A stretch of 63,770 nt of DNA, from contig JAZQKI010000046.1 in NCBI GenBank assembly GCA_045542075.1, forward strand, positions 1 to 63,770. The letters run 5' to 3'. Below are positions 60,962 to 63,770 of this stretch, one piece after another. Under the pieces are notes generated by a model. That model was not told the origin of the DNA and did no database searches. It saw only the letters and a program-made list of their open reading frames with translations. How positions within the stretch are numbered: the first letter of the stretch is position 1; the number at the start of each line of letters is the position of its first letter. This stretch comes from SVTX01 sp045542075. Its GTDB lineage: Bacteria > Bacillota > Clostridia > Oscillospirales > CAG-272. The position numbers and the translations under genes are program-made.

Positions 60962-62815
60962 ATGAAGCATTTTCGTCTTCTTATCCTGCTTGCGATTGTC
61001 CTCTCAATATCTCTGATTTTTGCCGCGTGCGACAACGCAAACAAGAACGGTGGTACTACCGAAGCACCTTCTCAAGACAACAATAAGCATACACATGTGT
61101 TCAGTGACGCAACGTGTACCGCGCCCAAGACGTGTGAGTGCGGCGCGACCGAGGGAAATCCCCGGGGTCACTCCTATGAGACCGCCGTGACCTCACCTAC
61201 GTGCACCGAAGCGGGTCACACTACCTACACCTGCCACTGCGGTGATACTTACACGGACAGTGTAATTGACGCTCTCGGTCATACGTATGAAAACGGCGTC
61301 TGCAAAGCCTGCGGTGAAGCCGATCCCGACTATGAGGCTTCGCACACTCATAGCTATAATTCCGTCGTAACTCCTCCCACATGCACAGCGCCGGGCTACA
61401 CAACTCACACCTGCACCTGTGGAGAAAGCTACACAGACAACGCGATAGACGCAATCGGTCATAAATATGAAGACGGCATTTGTAGTGCTTGCGGAGAGAC
61501 TGATCCTGATTATGGGGCTTCGCACACTCACGTCTATAGCCCCGTTGTGACGTCTCCTACCTGCACCAAGGACGGTTACACGACATACACCTGTGATTGC
61601 GGAGACAGCTATATGGACGACGAGATCGCCGCGCTCGGTCACGATTATAAAGACGGGGCCTGCACTATTTGCGGCGAGTCGGATCCCGATCAGAAACCGT
61701 CCCACGCTCACATTTATATCCCTGTCGTTACTGCCCCTACCTGCACAGAAGAAGGTTACACCACCTACACATGTGATTGCGGGGACAGCTATAAGGACGA
61801 CGAAATTGCAGCACTCGGTCACGATTATGAAGACGGTGCCTGCGGTATTTGTGGCGAGTCCGATCCCGATTACATACCTCCCCACGCTCACATCTATAAC
61901 CCCGTCGTTACTGCCCCTACCTGCACAAAAGATGGTTACACCACCTACACCTGCGGTTGCGGAGATAGCTATAGGGACGACGAGGTCGCCGCGCTTGGTC
62001 ACGATTATAAGAACGGAGTCTGCGGCGCTTGCGGTGAGATAGATCCCAATTACCAGGCTCCTATTGTATCCACGGACAGGGCTGACTTTAACACCATAAC
62101 TACTGATCAGAGCAGCGGCGGAGACGCAAGCTACACTAAAACATTCACGACCACAAACGGCTGGACAACGGAAAACTGCGCCATTCAGGTTGGCGGATCT
62201 ACAATTATAAACCCCGCCTACCCTGTAATAGGTCCCGACAACACGCACAAGGCAGTATGTCTTAACGGTAAGACCTCCGCCCCCGGAAAGCTTACCTCCC
62301 CCACCTTAAGCGGCGGTATATTTGAGCTTAAGCTCTCATACACAAAAATATTCACGGATACAAAGCTGTCTGTCACAGTAACCATAACAGAGCTTTCCAC
62401 AGGAAAAACCTACAAGAAGACGATTGAAAGAACCGCCGAAAAGAATGATAAGTATACAGTTTGGACTCTCGATTGGGTGCTTGAAACCCCCGTCGTCGGA
62501 GATTTCACTATTGAGGTCGTAAACAACTGTCCCTCGGGCATAGACGGTAACAAGGACCGCTTCACAATATTGGGTCTTGAATGGTCTACTCAAACAAATG
62601 GCGAGGGCATCGCCTCCTGCCCACACCTTGATACCGCCTTAACAACTGTAAATGCTACCTGCACCGAGAATGGCGCTATCAAACATATATGTAAATATTG
62701 CGGCAAAACCGTCAGCTCCGTAATCCTGCCATCGACAGGACACACCAAGGCTAATGCCCTTGGCAAGTGTGATATATGTGGGGAGACTTTGTCAAGCGAC
62801 GCATCCGTGACCTGA
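60962..62815 (+). CDS. Lipoprotein with five CxCG-type tandem repeats
   Basis: The 617-residue protein starts at MKHFRLLILLA, with lipobox FAAC near 20. Residues about 70-365 form five 60-residue repeats, each with PTCT, YTCxCG, a GHxY and a CxxCG motif (8 or so Cys and His per repeat, apparently zinc-knuckle-like). A 200-residue beta-rich domain follows, and a last cysteine repeat ends the chain. The repeat type occurs in clostridial surface proteins and has no function that I know of. The preceding nucleotidase has a similar small motif. Confidence 0.8.
   Translation: MKHFRLLILLAIVLSISLIFAACDNANKNGGTTEAPSQDNNKHTHVFSDATCTAPKTCECGATEGNPRGHSYETAVTSPTCTEAGHTTYTCHCGDTYTDSVIDALGHTYENGVCKACGEADPDYEASHTHSYNSVVTPPTCTAPGYTTHTCTCGESYTDNAIDAIGHKYEDGICSACGETDPDYGASHTHVYSPVVTSPTCTKDGYTTYTCDCGDSYMDDEIAALGHDYKDGACTICGESDPDQKPSHAHIYIPVVTAPTCTEEGYTTYTCDCGDSYKDDEIAALGHDYEDGACGICGESDPDYIPPHAHIYNPVVTAPTCTKDGYTTYTCGCGDSYRDDEVAALGHDYKNGVCGACGEIDPNYQAPIVSTDRADFNTITTDQSSGGDASYTKTFTTTNGWTTENCAIQVGGSTIINPAYPVIGPDNTHKAVCLNGKTSAPGKLTSPTLSGGIFELKLSYTKIFTDTKLSVTVTITELSTGKTYKKTIERTAEKNDKYTVWTLDWVLETPVVGDFTIEVVNNCPSGIDGNKDRFTILGLEWSTQTNGEGIASCPHLDTALTTVNATCTENGAIKHICKYCGKTVSSVILPSTGHTKANALGKCDICGETLSSDASVT
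61166..62060 (+). repeat. 180-bp tandem repeats in the lipoprotein gene
   Basis: Five direct copies with a 180-bp period, the middle three most alike (for example GACGACGAGATCGCCGCGCT near 61616). They code for the protein repeats and differ mostly at third positions. Confidence 0.75.
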
Positions 62816-62943
62816 TACGTTAGGATAGCTGCGGCAGATCTGCTCTGCAAATATTGTTCTGCGCCATTTCGTGTCTCCATGATGTGATGCCTGACTAAAA
62901 ACGCGACGAAAACAATATCATTTCCCCAAGGCAAGCATCATTC

Positions 62944-62984
62944 AAAAACCGCACTTTTGTCTACCGACAAAGGTGCGGTTTTAT
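62944..62984 (+). terminator. Terminator after the repeat lipoprotein
   Basis: AAAACCGCAC (62945-62954) and GTGCGGTTTT (62973-62982) with inner pairing TTTGTC/GACAAA. The 62816-62940 stretch before it shows nothing. Confidence 0.85.
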
Positions 62985-63024
62985 TGATATATGTATTACC
63001 GTCGGTTTTTTTGCTTGTACCCGA

Positions 63025-63053
63025 TTGAAAATTCCATAAAAATATGATATAAT
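63025..63053 (+). promoter_or_regulatory. Sigma-A promoter of the Crp/Fnr gene
   Basis: TTGAAA (63025-63030), 17-bp spacer, TATAAT (63048-63053). Confidence 0.8.
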
Positions 63054-63084
63054 ACAAAAAAGCCATTTGGAAGGAGCCAAAGCT

Positions 63085-63750
63085 ATGCCACTTGAACAAT
63101 TCTATGAGACTTATTTCCCGTTTTGGAGCGTACTTGCCGAGGCGGATAAGCAGTTATTATGCGAAAGCACGGCAGAACGGCACTTTGACCGTTCCCAACC
63201 CGTCCACGATAATATGCGCTGCACGGGACTTTTCATTGTGCGCTCGGGCAGGCTCCGCATATATATGCTTTCCGAGGATGGCAAGGAGATAACCCTATAC
63301 CGTCTTTCGCCGGGCGACATCTGTATGCTCTCCGCTTCCTGCGTTCTGCAAAGCGTGACGTTTGACGTGTACGTGGATGCGGAACAGGAAAGCGATTGTT
63401 ATCACATTAGCGCTTCCGCCTTTGGCAACGTGAGCAACCGCTACCTTGAGGTGAAAAATTATGCTCTTGAAACCGCCGTCAGCCGTTTTTCTGACGTGAT
63501 GTGGATAATGCAACAGATAGTATTTATGAGTATGGACAAACGCCTTGCCATTTTCCTGCTCGAAGAATCCCAGGCAAACGGCACGGACAGCGTGAATATG
63601 ACCCACGAGACCATCGCGCGCCACCTCGGAACAGCCCGCGAGGTCGTGACGAGAATGCTCAGACACCTTGCCGCAGACGGTGTGATCGAGGTCACGAGAA
63701 AAGGTATTCTTATTTCGGACAAAAAGAAGCTCATGAGACTTGCATACTAA
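63085..63750 (+). CDS. Crp/Fnr-family transcriptional regulator
   Basis: The 221-residue protein starts at MPLEQFYETYFPFW (AAGGAG eight bases upstream). Residues about 10-120 form the cNMP-binding-like barrel (TGLFIVRSGRLRIYMLS and LSPGDIC), residues 145-221 a winged helix with the recognition helix HETIARHLGTAREVVTRML. No cysteine set for an Fnr iron-sulfur cluster is visible at the N-terminus. The effector is unknown. No neighbour to the right is within the window. Confidence 0.9.
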   Translation: MPLEQFYETYFPFWSVLAEADKQLLCESTAERHFDRSQPVHDNMRCTGLFIVRSGRLRIYMLSEDGKEITLYRLSPGDICMLSASCVLQSVTFDVYVDAEQESDCYHISASAFGNVSNRYLEVKNYALETAVSRFSDVMWIMQQIVFMSMDKRLAIFLLEESQANGTDSVNMTHETIARHLGTAREVVTRMLRHLAADGVIEVTRKGILISDKKKLMRLAY

Positions 63751-63770
63751 TACGAACGCCACGGCTCCAA

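Noticed and set aside
61193..62248. 351-codon frame opposite the repeat lipoprotein
   Set aside because: Its repeats are merely the complement of the coding repeats; no start signal.

Overview
The window looks like chromosomal DNA from an anaerobic, spore-forming member of the Clostridia (Firmicutes), probably gut-associated. Signs are: Firmicutes-type sigma-A promoters (TTGACA, 17 bp, TATAAT, often with TGTG before the -10), strong AGGAGG ribosome sites, a DnaD/DnaI primosome pair, Rex, RNase J, SpoVAC, an AbrB-type regulator, a dockerin-tailed secreted protein, an electron-transfer-type aldo/keto reductase with iron-sulfur clusters, and typical clostridial gene orders (lepA-hemW, rimI-tsaD-rex, purEFMNDL, metF-metH). 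I cannot name the genus. Almost every base is accounted for by ordinary housekeeping genes; no prophage, CRISPR array, insertion sequence or tRNA was found.

Layout. 1-375: tandem minus-strand promoters and an rRNA-like leader, so a ribosomal RNA operon probably lies just beyond the left edge. 376-9738: DUF421 membrane protein, endonuclease III, a transglutaminase-dockerin protein, a structured RNA candidate beside a DUF1292 gene, hemW-lepA, and a Gfo/Idh/MocA oxidoreductase. 9043-14023: zinc-ribbon protein, a membrane-anchored foldase-like protein, RNase J. 14463-17787: AbrB-galK-membrane protein-walJ-rlmH operon. 17872-22765: small lipoprotein, orphan SpoVAC, coiled-coil protein, ferritin-like protein, dnaI, dnaD, rex. 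22766-23136: a DnaA-box cluster. 23137-25133: tsaD-rimI-comEB. 25332-26779: DUF3343 plus cysteine-desulfurase-like pair. 27214-31218: potABCD polyamine transporter. 31255-38760: AlaX editing protein, ilvE, sugar nucleotidyltransferase, HIT protein, FkbM methyltransferase, short-chain dehydrogenase, gdhA. 39126-48023: purine operon purE-F-M-N-D-L behind a 30-codon leader ORF. 48172-53247: DUF1934 protein and the methionine/folate operon metF, activation-domain protein, metH. 53472-62815: calcium-type P-ATPase, cardiolipin synthase, nucleotidase lipoprotein, aldo/keto reductase, a shortened DUF1893 protein and a repeat lipoprotein. 63085-63750: Crp/Fnr regulator.

The most interesting items are not in the protein list: a roughly 245-nt structured RNA with a long closing helix (3606-3851); a DnaA-box cluster between tsaD and rex, a position that I recall being a DnaA-binding site in Bacillus subtilis too; a dispersed hairpin-bounded intergenic element present three times (37.0, 48.8 and 51.6 kb), once inside an operon; an array of four micro-hairpins directly after the purF stop codon; a leader-peptide/attenuator arrangement before purE; and a PurF protein whose catalytic N-terminal cysteine is replaced by glycine.
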